Below the pieces are notes generated by a model. It ran no database searches. It was not told the DNA's origin and worked only from the letters and a program-made list of their open reading frames with translations. From Pelomonas sp036404855 (GTDB lineage Bacteria > Pseudomonadota > Gammaproteobacteria > Burkholderiales > Burkholderiaceae_C): a DNA stretch of 64,000 nucleotides. Location: contig NZ_DASWYS010000374.1 in the NCBI RefSeq assembly GCF_036404855.1, forward strand, positions 7,649 to 71,648, read 5' to 3'. Numbering within the stretch: position 1 is the first letter of the stretch; each line of letters begins with the position of its first letter. The translations under genes were made by a program, and so were the position numbers. This document shows positions 54,547-62,869 of the stretch, in pieces.

Positions 54547-54642
54547 CGGGGCGGTCGGGTGGGCAGGGCAGCCGCAGGATGCGACGGCCGGCCAGTGTAT
54601 CGACCCGCTCCCACGCGCGCTGGCGCGGGGTTGCGGCACACC

Positions 54643-56223
54643 TCACGCAAAACCTTGTCGCGACTGCGCCGTCTTGAACTGCCCGATGACGTCGAGCAGG
54701 CCGGCCGCCTGCTGCCGCAGGCTCTCGGCCGCGGCAGCGCTCTGTTCCACGAGAGCCGCGTTCTGCTGCGTGCCCTGGTCGATGGATGCGACCGCCTGGT
54801 TGACCTGGCCGATCCCGCTGCTTTGCTCGGTGGCAGCGGAGTTGATCTCGGCCATCAGGTCCGTCACGCGGCGCACTTGGCTGACGATATCGCCCATGGT
54901 CGCTCCCGCCTCCCCGACGAGCTCGCTGCCGTCCTGGACCTTTTGGACGCTGGCGCCGATCAGGCCCTTGATCTCGCGCGCCGCCTGCGCACTACGCTGG
55001 GCCAGGGCACGCACCTCGCCGGCCACGACGGCGAAGCCCCGCCCCTGTTCGCCGGCCCGCGCAGCCTCCACGGCCGCGTTCAGCGCCAAGATGTTGGTCT
55101 GGAAGGCGATACCGTCGATGGTGCCAATGATGTCGGCGATGCGCCGACTGGAGTCGCTGATCTCGCCCATGGTAGTCACAACGCGCTGCACGACGTCGCC
55201 GCCGCGCCCGGCCACCTCGGTCGCTGCCGTGGCCAGCCGGCTGGCCTGGCGGGAGTTCTCGGCGGCCCGCTGCACGGTGGACGTCATCTCCTGCATGGAC
55301 GCCGCCGTCTGCTGCAGCGCACTGGCTTGTCGCTCGGTCCGGCTGGACAGGTCATGGTTACCTGTCGCGATCTGCTGCGACGCGGTGGCGATGCTGTCCG
55401 CTGACTGGCGCACGCGCCACACCATGTCCACCAGGCCATCGTTCATGCGCTTGAGCGCGGCCAGCAACTGGCCGGTCTCGTCGCCACGATCTACCAAGAT
55501 GTCCGAAGTCAGGTCGCCCGAGGCCACCGCCTCGGCCAGCCGCACGGCACGCGCCAGCGGCCGTGTCACGGCATTGCTGAGCGCCCAGCCCAGCAACACG
55601 GCGGCAGCCACGGCCGCAACGCTGGCACCCACCATCACTGCGCGGTCACGGCCATAGGCGGCCTCGGTCTGGCGCACGCGCGCAAGAGATTCGCGCCCCT
55701 CGTAGGCGAGGTACTCCTCGGTCGCCTTCAGCAGCGCGGCGAGCAGCGGGCGGCATTCGCCGTTCATCTTGGCGATCGCCTCGTCGCGCTTGCCATCCAA
55801 AGCCATGCCAACGATGGCCAGGGCCACCGGGCCGTATTGGGACTCGATGCGCTCCATGTCGGCCACCAGCGCGGCGTCGCGCTCACCCAGGTCGCCCGCC
55901 TTGGCCACAGCCTGCTTGAGCGCAGCCATGACCCGCCCCATGTCCTCATGCGCCCGGCTGACACTCGCCTTCTCGAATTCGCGGTCAGCGGGCGTCGTCA
56001 CCAGCACCAGGTTGCGCGCCGCAATGGCCCGCCGCGACGCCGCCCCACGCACGTCGTTGACCAGGCGCTCGCGCTCGCCGACACCCTCCAGGTAGCCGGT
56101 GAAACGGCCGTTGGATCGGCTCAAGGAGTTCAGCGCCAGGCCCGACACGAGCAGCACGACTGCAGCCAGCAGCGCGAAGCCCAGCATCAGCTTGGAGCGC
56201 AAACTTAGATTGCTCACCTTCAT
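54643..56223 (-). CDS. Methyl-accepting chemotaxis protein
   Basis: A 526-residue receptor. Membrane helix 1 (about 8-30) is followed by a four-helix-bundle periplasmic domain to about 188, helix 2 (about 190-210), HAMP (about 210-262) and the cytoplasmic signalling hairpin with the invariant tip EAARAGEQGRGFAVVAGEVR. Methylation-type Glu/Gln pairs are visible on both flanks. It lacks a CheR-docking pentapeptide, ending SRQGFA. The ligand is unknown. A GGGGAG ribosome site precedes the ATG. No che gene is adjacent. Confidence 0.93.
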   Translation of the reverse strand: MKVSNLSLRSKLMLGFALLAAVVLLVSGLALNSLSRSNGRFTGYLEGVGERERLVNDVRGAASRRAIAARNLVLVTTPADREFEKASVSRAHEDMGRVMAALKQAVAKAGDLGERDAALVADMERIESQYGPVALAIVGMALDGKRDEAIAKMNGECRPLLAALLKATEEYLAYEGRESLARVRQTEAAYGRDRAVMVGASVAAVAAAVLLGWALSNAVTRPLARAVRLAEAVASGDLTSDILVDRGDETGQLLAALKRMNDGLVDMVWRVRQSADSIATASQQIATGNHDLSSRTERQASALQQTAASMQEMTSTVQRAAENSRQASRLATAATEVAGRGGDVVQRVVTTMGEISDSSRRIADIIGTIDGIAFQTNILALNAAVEAARAGEQGRGFAVVAGEVRALAQRSAQAAREIKGLIGASVQKVQDGSELVGEAGATMGDIVSQVRRVTDLMAEINSAATEQSSGIGQVNQAVASIDQGTQQNAALVEQSAAAAESLRQQAAGLLDVIGQFKTAQSRQGFA

Positions 56224-56460
56224 CGCAACACTCCCCTTGATGTCGCCCGAAGCCTGAGCCCGGCACTCGATTCGGGCGCTTCGAGCACCGTGGAAGATTC
56301 GATGGGCCGCCCGACCCGGGGCGGCGGCTGCGCCGCGTGGCGCCAGGCATGGAGTGACACGGCGCAGCCCCGGGGCTAACGTCGTTAAAGCGTGAATCTA
56401 GCCGCTGCAAACGCGCTTGGCGAGGGAAAAGGGAAGCGGGAAAGGGAAACGAAAGAAAGA

Positions 56461-56788
56461 GTGAAGCAAGCCGATAGGCCGGATTCTGTGCACCGCCCTC
56501 CCCTTGCGGTTCGGACGGCGTGACCGCCATTCCTCTGGGCCGGACATCACTGCCCGGCTCGGTGCCACCTACCCGCCAGCTCTGCGAGCCGCATCAACGC
56601 TGGCCTACTTGGTGTTGCTGCGCGTAGAGATTGCCCGTTTCACCCGGACTTAACCGGCTCGTCTCTGTTGCTCTGATCCTCGGCTTACGCCGGGCAGCCG
56701 TTAGCTGCTACGCCGCTCTATGCAGTCCGGACCTTCCTCCAGGGCCTCGTTTCCGAGATTGCCCCAGCGGCGGTCTGGCTTGCTTCAC
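56461..56788 (-). ncRNA. rnpB: RNase P RNA (type A)
   Basis: About 328 nt catalytic RNA that matures tRNA 5' ends. The two ends pair exactly: GTGAAGCAAGCC at the 5' end with GGCTTGCTTCAC at the 3' end (helix P1). Next to them are the hallmark segments: AGACCGCCGC near the 5' end, GGAGGAAGGTCCGGAC (the conserved GAGGAAAGTCC region with one difference), and ACAGAATCCGGCCTAT near the 3' end. No protein frame across it is credible. T-rich sequence beyond the 3' end on the minus strand may aid termination. Confidence 0.95.
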
Positions 56789-56795
56789 GGGAACG

Positions 56796-56801
56796 ATTAT
56801 C
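56796..56801 (-). promoter_or_regulatory. Candidate -10 box of rnpB
   Basis: GATAAT on the minus strand lies 7 bases before the rnpB 5' end, the right place for a -10. No convincing -35 is visible at 16-18 bp. Confidence 0.4.
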
Positions 56802-56852
56802 GCTGCTGTGGGCATGCGGCTTGCCGCGAACCGTTGAACCCGGAGACCCGCA

Positions 56853-57923
56853 ATGACGTCACCCATGAGAACAGGCCAGGCGCAGCCGACGTCGCGCCAG
56901 GCGTTTGGCGAGCGCTTCCGCCAGCGCTTCGTCGATCCCGCCTTCGCCCCCGAGCGGGAGGCGCTCGGGCGGCTGGAGCAGATCGCCTGGGAGGCCTTCC
57001 AGCAAGGCCGCAAGGCGCCGCTCACCGTCAAGGCCGGCACCGGCTTCGCTGATCCGGACTACGACCTGTCGCGCGAGTGGCGCGAGCTGCAGATGCGCCT
57101 GCAGCAGGCCCAGGCGCGATGGACGGACCGCGCTGCGCCGTCGCGCGTCCTCATCATCAACGCCTCGCCACGCAACGACGGCAGTTGCCCCGGCGAGATT
57201 TCCAAGACCTGGCGGCTGGCACAGATCGCACGCAGCGCCTGCGAGGCCGAGGGCATGGCGGTCGACATGCTGGACCTGAGCCGCCTGACTTCCGACTACG
57301 ACCGCCACATCCACCCCTGCAAGGGTTGCGTGTCCACCGCGATGCCGCTGTGCCACTGGCCCTGCAGCTGCTACCCCAACCACGCGAACGGGCAAACCAA
57401 CGACTGGATGGCCGAGATCTACGAGCAGTGGGTGGCCGCCCATGGCGTGCTGCTGCTTGCGCCGGTGCACTGGTACCAGGCTCCCAGCCCGCTGAAACTG
57501 ATGATGGACCGCCTCGTCTGCGCCGATGGCGGCAACCCCGACCCGACCTCCACGCAGGGCAAGCAGGCTCAGCTCGCTCGCGATCTGGAACTCAAGGGCT
57601 GGGACTACCCCAAGCACCTCGCCGGCCGCGTCTATGGCCTGGTCGTGCATGGCGACGTGGCTGGCATCGACGGCACGCGCCGCGCCTTGTCGGACTGGCT
57701 CGACTGGATGGGGCTGCTGGACGCCGGCTTCGGCGCCCGGCTGGAGCGCTACATCGGCTACTACCAGCCCTATGCCACCAGCCACGACGCGCTGGATGCC
57801 GACCTTGCCGTGCAGGCGGAGGTGCGCCTTGCCGCCCAGGCAGTGGCACGCGCCGTGGGCCTGGCCCGCGACGGTCTCCTCAGGCGGGGCGACGAAGCGT
57901 TGGCACGGCCGCGCCCGAAGTAG
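56853..57923 (+). CDS. Flavodoxin-fold NAD(P)H:FMN oxidoreductase-like protein with Cys cluster
   Basis: A 356-residue protein. Residues about 1-95 are an extra helical N-terminal region. The flavodoxin-like domain begins at RVLIINASPRNDGSCPGE (about 98-115), the FMN phosphate loop. Five cysteines lie in an 18-residue stretch (C156, C159, C167, C171, C173) within HPCKGCVSTAMPLCHWPCSC, then LLAPVHWYQAPSPLKLMMDR, the usual second flavin loop. Such proteins reduce flavins or quinones; the Cys set could bind a metal or iron-sulfur cluster, which is my inference. It is upstream of cysteine synthase in the same direction. Confidence 0.82.
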   Translation: MTSPMRTGQAQPTSRQAFGERFRQRFVDPAFAPEREALGRLEQIAWEAFQQGRKAPLTVKAGTGFADPDYDLSREWRELQMRLQQAQARWTDRAAPSRVLIINASPRNDGSCPGEISKTWRLAQIARSACEAEGMAVDMLDLSRLTSDYDRHIHPCKGCVSTAMPLCHWPCSCYPNHANGQTNDWMAEIYEQWVAAHGVLLLAPVHWYQAPSPLKLMMDRLVCADGGNPDPTSTQGKQAQLARDLELKGWDYPKHLAGRVYGLVVHGDVAGIDGTRRALSDWLDWMGLLDAGFGARLERYIGYYQPYATSHDALDADLAVQAEVRLAAQAVARAVGLARDGLLRRGDEALARPRPK

Positions 57924-57967
57924 GCGCTGCTGGCAAACTCGGGCGCTTCAGCGATACGGAGCCCCAG

Positions 57968-58885
57968 ATGAAAGCCGCCAGCATCCTCGACACCATCGGC
58001 AATACCCCCCACATTCGCCTGCAACGCCTGTTCGGAGGCGCTGAGGTCTGGGTCAAGTCCGAGCGCAGCAACCCGGGCGGTTCGATCAAGGACCGCATCG
58101 CGCTTTCGATGATCCAGGACGCCGAGGCGCAAGGCCTGCTCAAGCCGGGCGGCATCATCATCGAGCCGACCTCGGGCAACACCGGTGTGGGCCTGGCCAT
58201 GGTGGCGGCCGTCAAGGGCTACAAACTCATCCTCGTGATGCCCGACAGCATGAGCATCGAGCGCCGCCGCCTGATGCTGGCTTATGGCGCCAGCTTCGAC
58301 CTGACGCCGCGCGAGAAGGGCATGAAGGGAGCCATCGCCCGCGCCCGCGAGCTGCTGGAACAGCACCCCGGCTCGTGGATGCCGCAGCAGTTCGAGAATG
58401 GAGCCAACCCGGCCATCCACGCCAAGGCGACGGCGCAGGAGATCCTGCGCGACTTCCCCGACGGCCTGGATGTGCTGATCACTGGCGTCGGCACCGGCGG
58501 CCACATCACCGGCTGCGCCCAGGTGCTGAAGGCCGCGTGGCCCCAACTCAAGGTCTACGCCGTGGAGCCCAGCGCCTCGCCGGTCATCAGCGGCGGCCAG
58601 CCCAGCCCACATCCCATCCAGGGCATCGGCGCGGGCTTTATCCCGGCCGTGCTGGACACCGCGCTGCTGGACGGTGTCATCCAGGTCGAAGCCGAGGCCG
58701 CGCGCGAATACGCCCGCCGCTGCGCCCGCGAGGAGGGGCTCCTGGTGGGCATCTCCAGCGGCGCGACGCTGGCCGCCATCGCGCAGAAGCTGCCCGAGCT
58801 GCCCGCGAACGCACGCGTGCTGGGCTTCAACTACGACACCGGCGAGCGTTACTTGTCCGTCGAGGGCTTTCTGCCCCAGAACTGA
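57968..58885 (+). CDS. cysK: Cysteine synthase (O-acetylserine sulfhydrylase)
   Basis: A 305-residue PLP enzyme making cysteine from O-acetylserine and sulfide. K41 in NPGGSIKDRIAL binds PLP, the PTSGNTG loop (67-73) binds substrate, and TGVGTGGHITG and GISSGATLAA hold the phosphate and ring. The CysK assignment over CysM rests on overall pattern. The ATG lies 44 bp after the flavodoxin-like gene. Confidence 0.94.
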   Translation: MKAASILDTIGNTPHIRLQRLFGGAEVWVKSERSNPGGSIKDRIALSMIQDAEAQGLLKPGGIIIEPTSGNTGVGLAMVAAVKGYKLILVMPDSMSIERRRLMLAYGASFDLTPREKGMKGAIARARELLEQHPGSWMPQQFENGANPAIHAKATAQEILRDFPDGLDVLITGVGTGGHITGCAQVLKAAWPQLKVYAVEPSASPVISGGQPSPHPIQGIGAGFIPAVLDTALLDGVIQVEAEAAREYARRCAREEGLLVGISSGATLAAIAQKLPELPANARVLGFNYDTGERYLSVEGFLPQN

Positions 58886-58918
58886 GCCGCGCCTCTCGGG
58901 GCGGTCGCGGTGCGGCGA

Positions 58919-59917
58919 CTACTCGCCGCCCTGCTCTTCCTCGAAGCCCTCGTTGTCCTTGCGCGCCTGCTTGGCCAGCTCGGCCTTCAGCGGCTTCAGC
59001 GACTCAATGAGAGCCTCGGGTGGCTTAGGGGCCACCAGACGCAGCGCCGGCGGCGGCAGGCTGGCGAGGTAGGGCGGGCCGAAGACGTACTGCTGCTCCT
59101 GGCGGCTCCCAACCTGCAGGCCTAGGCCCAGCAACAGCAGGGCCACGATGCCGCCGTTCAGCGTGCGCCGGGCGCCCGGCCAGACGAGGCGGGAATGCCA
59201 GGCGACCAGCACCGCGGCAGCCACCGGCGTGGCCAGCGACTCCAGCGCCATGAGGCGCGGCCAGGAGAAGGCGTAGGCGATGGCCGGGAGGGTCCATTCG
59301 AGAACCTGCAACGCGACAACAACGACCAGCACGCGGCGCAGATGTGTCGTGAACGGGAAGCGGTGCTGGAACAACTGGCTGGCCAGCGACCACAACCCCG
59401 CCCAGGCAAGCACGAAAGCCAGCGGCGCCAACAGCGGTGAGGCGTAGTCCACCCAGCGCGCGTCGGGATCGACGGCGCTCCAGCGATCCACCCACTGGAA
59501 GAACAGCATCGCCACAAGCAGCAGCGGCACCAGCGCCCAGTGACGCGTCTTGTCGACGATGAGCAGGTGCTCAGGCGCCAGCCGGTCGTCGGTGGTGCGC
59601 AGGCGCAGCGAGCAGCCGGCCAACTGGAAGGCGCCGCCCCCGGGCAATGGCGCTTCGTCGCCGGAGACCAGGCGCTGCCTGCCGACGTGGCCGCCGTTGC
59701 GGCTCTCCAGCAGCTTCAGCAGCACGCCCCCGCCCGGGGCGAGCCGCAGCTCCGCGTGTTCTGCAGCGAGGTGTCCGTCGTCCAACACGATGTCACAGGC
59801 CGGCGAGCGGCCGATGCGCACCGGCCAGCGCGTCACGCGCTGAACCAGGGTGGCACGGCCGTCCCGGCCCAGCAGCTCGACGACGGCCGATGCCGGCGCC
59901 TTGGGGGCGTCCACCAT
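58919..59917 (-). CDS. Membrane-anchored FHA domain protein
   Basis: A 332-residue protein. Residues about 25-105 are a forkhead-associated domain, with the phosphothreonine-binding core IGRSPACDIVL and AEHAEL and a final beta strand LAGCSLRLR. About five membrane helices follow (residues about 128-290), then a charged C-terminal tail (LKAELAKQARKDNEGFEEE). FHA domains bind phosphothreonine, so it may recruit a phosphorylated partner to the membrane, though no Ser/Thr kinase is in the window. The ATG overlaps the stop of the secreted protease gene, suggesting a functional pair. I do not know a characterised protein with this architecture. Confidence 0.78.
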   Translation of the reverse strand: MVDAPKAPASAVVELLGRDGRATLVQRVTRWPVRIGRSPACDIVLDDGHLAAEHAELRLAPGGGVLLKLLESRNGGHVGRQRLVSGDEAPLPGGGAFQLAGCSLRLRTTDDRLAPEHLLIVDKTRHWALVPLLLVAMLFFQWVDRWSAVDPDARWVDYASPLLAPLAFVLAWAGLWSLASQLFQHRFPFTTHLRRVLVVVVALQVLEWTLPAIAYAFSWPRLMALESLATPVAAAVLVAWHSRLVWPGARRTLNGGIVALLLLGLGLQVGSRQEQQYVFGPPYLASLPPPALRLVAPKPPEALIESLKPLKAELAKQARKDNEGFEEEQGGE

Positions 59918-61296
59918 CACTTGGCCTTGCTGCTGTTCGTCCACGCGAAGCCCCCCAGGTAATGCGCCGCGAGCTTGAGCGCGTTGTCGAAGCTGACGCC
60001 GCGGGCGTCGAAGCGCCCAAGGGCGCCTTGGTTCGCAGCATCCACCGTCGTCACGAGGACGCTGAGGTCGTGCAGCCCCTCCAGCTTGCGGTAGGCGCGC
60101 AGGCAGACGACGGCGCGCAGCGGCAGACCGTCGCGGTCGACGAACTGCTCCTTGCAATAGGGCGCCGTGCGCGATTTGTCGGCCTGCCCCAGGCGCTCGT
60201 TGCGGAAGCTGCCTGAATACTGGCGCGCGAAGCGCAACGCGCCGAGCTTGCTGCCGTCATAGGCCTCGTGGGACATGTCCAGCCATCCCGTCTGCAGGCT
60301 GCCGCCCACGAAGAGCGGGTGGTCCATGCGGCACTGCGAGCGCTCGAAGTCAAGGCCCTTGGTGTCCGCCGGCGTGCCCCGCCCCCAGCAGCGCATGAAG
60401 TCTTGCTTGGGCACCGGCAGCCGGTAGCGCTCGTTGTTCGCACTTTCCCAGGGCAGGGCGAGGAAGCGGGTGACGAGTTCGTCCTGGTACTTCGTGAGCT
60501 GCTCGCGCAGCCGGCTCCAGGCCGCCGTGCGTATGGGCTTGGCGGCCAGGCTGCGCTTGACAAGCCCCTCGGCGAACTCGCCCGGCACCAGAAAGCTGAC
60601 CTGCTGGGCAAACAGCAGCGTCGACACGTTGACGCCAACGACCAGACCGTCCTCGTCCAGCACCGGCCCACCGCTCATGCCGGGATTGATGCCGCCTGCG
60701 TAGTAGATCAGCGGGTCGAAGCTGCGCTCGACCAGGCCGTTGTAGTTGCCCTCGACGACGGCGAAGGCGACGTCGTGCGGGTTGCCCATGGAGTAGATGC
60801 GCTCGCCCTTGGCCAGCGGCTGGTTCTGCGGCCGGAAGCCCAGCGCGCCGCGGCCCTTCAGCCCCCCGCCTTTACCGTCATCGACGGCGCGCAGCAGCGC
60901 CAAGTCGCGGCGGACATCGAAGTCCAGCAGCTCGAGCGCGCCGCTCTGGCCGTCGGTCGTCGCATAGCGCAGTCGGTAGCTGTCAGGCTCGAGTGCGAAC
61001 TGGCTGATGACGTGGTAGTTGGTGACGACATGGCCCTCGTCGCTGACCAGGAAGCCCGAGCCCACGGAGGCCTGGCTGTCCTGGGTCTTGAGCAGCGTGC
61101 GGATCTGCAGCAGTTGGCTCTTGCTGCGCTCGTACAGGCGCCGGGCGCTGGCAGACACCGTGGGCGGTTGCTGGGCCTGCGCCGCCGCGGTGGGGGGCGC
61201 AACGGGCGGCGCAACGGGCGGCGCCGACTGCGCAGGGGCTACGGCGGCCAGGCCTGCAAAGGCCAGACCTGTCAGCAGCTTCAAACAGGACTTCAT
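59917..61296 (-). CDS. Secreted trypsin-like serine protease (S1C-like)
   Basis: A 459-residue exported protease. A signal peptide (to about residue 23) and a Pro/Ala/Gln linker (24-50) lead into the protease domain with a full triad: H95 (VVTNYHV), D131 (DLALL) and S208 (NPGMSGGP), as in HtrA/DegP enzymes, but with no PDZ domain. The last 220 residues are a domain I do not recognise, with three Cys-bearing segments (RCWGRG, SQCRMD, PYCKEQ). The start is the ATG overlapping the DUF3025 stop. Its partner is probably the FHA protein encoded next. Confidence 0.83.
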   Translation of the reverse strand: MKSCLKLLTGLAFAGLAAVAPAQSAPPVAPPVAPPTAAAQAQQPPTVSASARRLYERSKSQLLQIRTLLKTQDSQASVGSGFLVSDEGHVVTNYHVISQFALEPDSYRLRYATTDGQSGALELLDFDVRRDLALLRAVDDGKGGGLKGRGALGFRPQNQPLAKGERIYSMGNPHDVAFAVVEGNYNGLVERSFDPLIYYAGGINPGMSGGPVLDEDGLVVGVNVSTLLFAQQVSFLVPGEFAEGLVKRSLAAKPIRTAAWSRLREQLTKYQDELVTRFLALPWESANNERYRLPVPKQDFMRCWGRGTPADTKGLDFERSQCRMDHPLFVGGSLQTGWLDMSHEAYDGSKLGALRFARQYSGSFRNERLGQADKSRTAPYCKEQFVDRDGLPLRAVVCLRAYRKLEGLHDLSVLVTTVDAANQGALGRFDARGVSFDNALKLAAHYLGGFAWTNSSKAK

Positions 61297-61997
61297 CAAC
61301 AAGCAAAACCTCCCTGGGCGGGCGCCGATGCTAGCCGCTTTGGGCGGAATACCCGATCGTCAGCATAGAAGTCGCCTGCAGCATTCGGCGCCCACCAGCC
61401 GGGAATGCCGAGCACGGGGAGCGGCGGCAGGTCCGCCGGCCGGAGCGTGGCGGGCAACTGCGGCGCCTCGATGTCGGCCACGAACAGGACGCGGGCGCAC
61501 AGCGGCGGGCGAGGTGCCAGCAGCTTCTCCAGCAATGCATGGCCCACGACGAGGGCGCGCGCCTGCCGCCATAACGCGCGCTGTGTGACGAACAGAGTCG
61601 TCCAGTCCTGCTCGCGCAAGGCCTGCCGCAGCGGCTGTGGCACGGCGAGCAGCAGGCCACTCTCGTCCAGCAGCGTCAGCGCATCTCGCAGCGGGCCGCG
61701 GCGCCCGGGCGGCGCCGGCGGCGCAGCGATGTGCGCGCGATTCAGCGCGGCCTTGAAGCCCGGACTGCGCAGCCAAACCAGGCCGTTGAACAGGTCATGC
61801 GCGTTGTGCCGCGTCGGTACGCGGCCGGTGGCGGCGATGTGCTGCTCGTAGCCGGTGTTCCGCGGGCCGGCCGGCTCGAAGCGCTCGTGGGCCAGTGCGC
61901 TGTGCACGGGCCGACCGGCCGCCAGCCGCGCGAGCACTGGCACCGCCACGTCGCGGTAAGGCGCGAACCAGGGCTGCGCCCAGTCGGGGGCGATCAT
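61296..61997 (-). CDS. DUF3025 family protein
   Basis: A 233-residue protein of a proteobacterial family of unknown function. The recognisable core is the conserved ARHNAHDLFNGLVWL-type motif (here TRHNAHDLFNGLVW near residue 70), followed by a helical region and GIPGWWAPN near the end. It has no signal peptide. The start ATG overlaps the NYN gene's stop and its own stop overlaps the protease ATG, so it is translationally coupled on both sides. Function unknown. Confidence 0.78.
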   Translation of the reverse strand: MIAPDWAQPWFAPYRDVAVPVLARLAAGRPVHSALAHERFEPAGPRNTGYEQHIAATGRVPTRHNAHDLFNGLVWLRSPGFKAALNRAHIAAPPAPPGRRGPLRDALTLLDESGLLLAVPQPLRQALREQDWTTLFVTQRALWRQARALVVGHALLEKLLAPRPPLCARVLFVADIEAPQLPATLRPADLPPLPVLGIPGWWAPNAAGDFYADDRVFRPKRLASAPAQGGFAC

Positions 61998-62869
61998 CCG
62001 TGGCCGAAGCGGACCTGATTGGGGTTCTTGTCCGGCTGCAGCTGAAAGGCCTGCGGATGCTTGCGGAAGAGCTTGGTCGATGGTGCTGTCTTGGCCAGCA
62101 GCCCGGCCTCCTTCAAGGCCTTGGCAGCGGCACCGAGGTCGTGCCATTGGCCGTCTGCAAGCTTGGGCAGCAGGGCCAGGACGGCGTTGATCTCCTTCGC
62201 CGCAGCAACGTTCGCGTCGACGGGCGCAGTCACAGCCTTGGACGGTGTCGCGGGGGCCACCTTCGGAGCGGCCTTCGGTGTCGGTGCCGGTGCCGGTGCC
62301 GGTGTCGGTGCGGGAGTCGGTGCGGGGGTCGGTGCGGGGGTCGGTGCCGCGGCCTTGGCCGGCGCGGCCTTCTCCGCCTTCTTCGCCGCCGGCCTGGACG
62401 CTGCAGCCTTCTTCGCGGGCTCGCGCTTGGCCGCCGGCCTGGGGCTGCCGTGGGCCAGCTCGTTGAACTGGTCGTAGATCTGGATGACACCGTCGCCCGT
62501 CTTGCCGTACTGGCCGAAGCCGCGCAGCCAGGCGCCTTTCTCGCGCAGCCGCAGCACCAACGGCGCGAAGTCGCTATCGGACGACACCAGCACGATGACG
62601 TCGGGCTTCTCGGTGATGGCCAGGTCCATGGCGTCGGCGGCCAGCGCGATGTCGGTGGAGTTCTTGCCGATGGCCAGGTTGACGATGGCGCGCAGACCCA
62701 GCCGCTTCAGGAAGTTCTGTTCGCGCAGCGCCTGCTCGGCATTGCAGTAGGCGCGGCGGATGTGCGCGGCGCCGTAGTCCTTGAACACGGCGTTCAGGGC
62801 CTGCTCGATGACGTCGGTGGCGACGTTGTCGAAGTCGACGAGGAAGGCAACCTTTTTGTTCTCGTTCAT
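61994..62869 (-). CDS. NYN-domain (LabA/DUF88) protein with basic linker and possible LOTUS-like tail
   Basis: A 291-residue protein. Residues 1-140 are a NYN/PIN-like nuclease domain with D12 and D14 (FLVDFDN), STDIALAADAMDL and SSDSDFAPL, the acidic residues that would bind metal. Residues about 148-225 are a low-complexity Ala/Pro/Lys/Thr linker with AP and PT repeats. Residues about 228-291 form a compact helical region (AKEINAVLALLPKLADGQW...LFRKHPQAFQL) that resembles the OST-HTH/LOTUS RNA-binding fold. This would be an RNA endonuclease or RNA-handling factor; the LOTUS resemblance is my judgement. It is coupled by ATGA to pyrC and to the DUF3025 gene. Confidence 0.8.
   Translation of the reverse strand: MNENKKVAFLVDFDNVATDVIEQALNAVFKDYGAAHIRRAYCNAEQALREQNFLKRLGLRAIVNLAIGKNSTDIALAADAMDLAITEKPDVIVLVSSDSDFAPLVLRLREKGAWLRGFGQYGKTGDGVIQIYDQFNELAHGSPRPAAKREPAKKAAASRPAAKKAEKAAPAKAAAPTPAPTPAPTPAPTPAPAPAPTPKAAPKVAPATPSKAVTAPVDANVAAAKEINAVLALLPKLADGQWHDLGAAAKALKEAGLLAKTAPSTKLFRKHPQAFQLQPDKNPNQVRFGHG
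62260..62352. repeat. Microsatellite-like repeats in the NYN linker
   Basis: Imperfect repeats of 6 bp and longer units (GGTGCC, GGTGTC, GGTGCGGGGGTC) encode the Ala-Pro-Thr-Pro runs of the linker. Such repeats can change length by slippage in multiples of the unit, keeping the frame. Confidence 0.7.

Noticed and set aside
56631..56837. Plus-strand frame over the RNase P RNA
   Set aside because: The region is explained by rnpB with pairing ends and conserved core segments.
62260..62352. Repeat run considered as a CRISPR or other array
   Set aside because: Units are 6-12 bp, imperfect and in frame with the NYN protein linker; there are no spacers.
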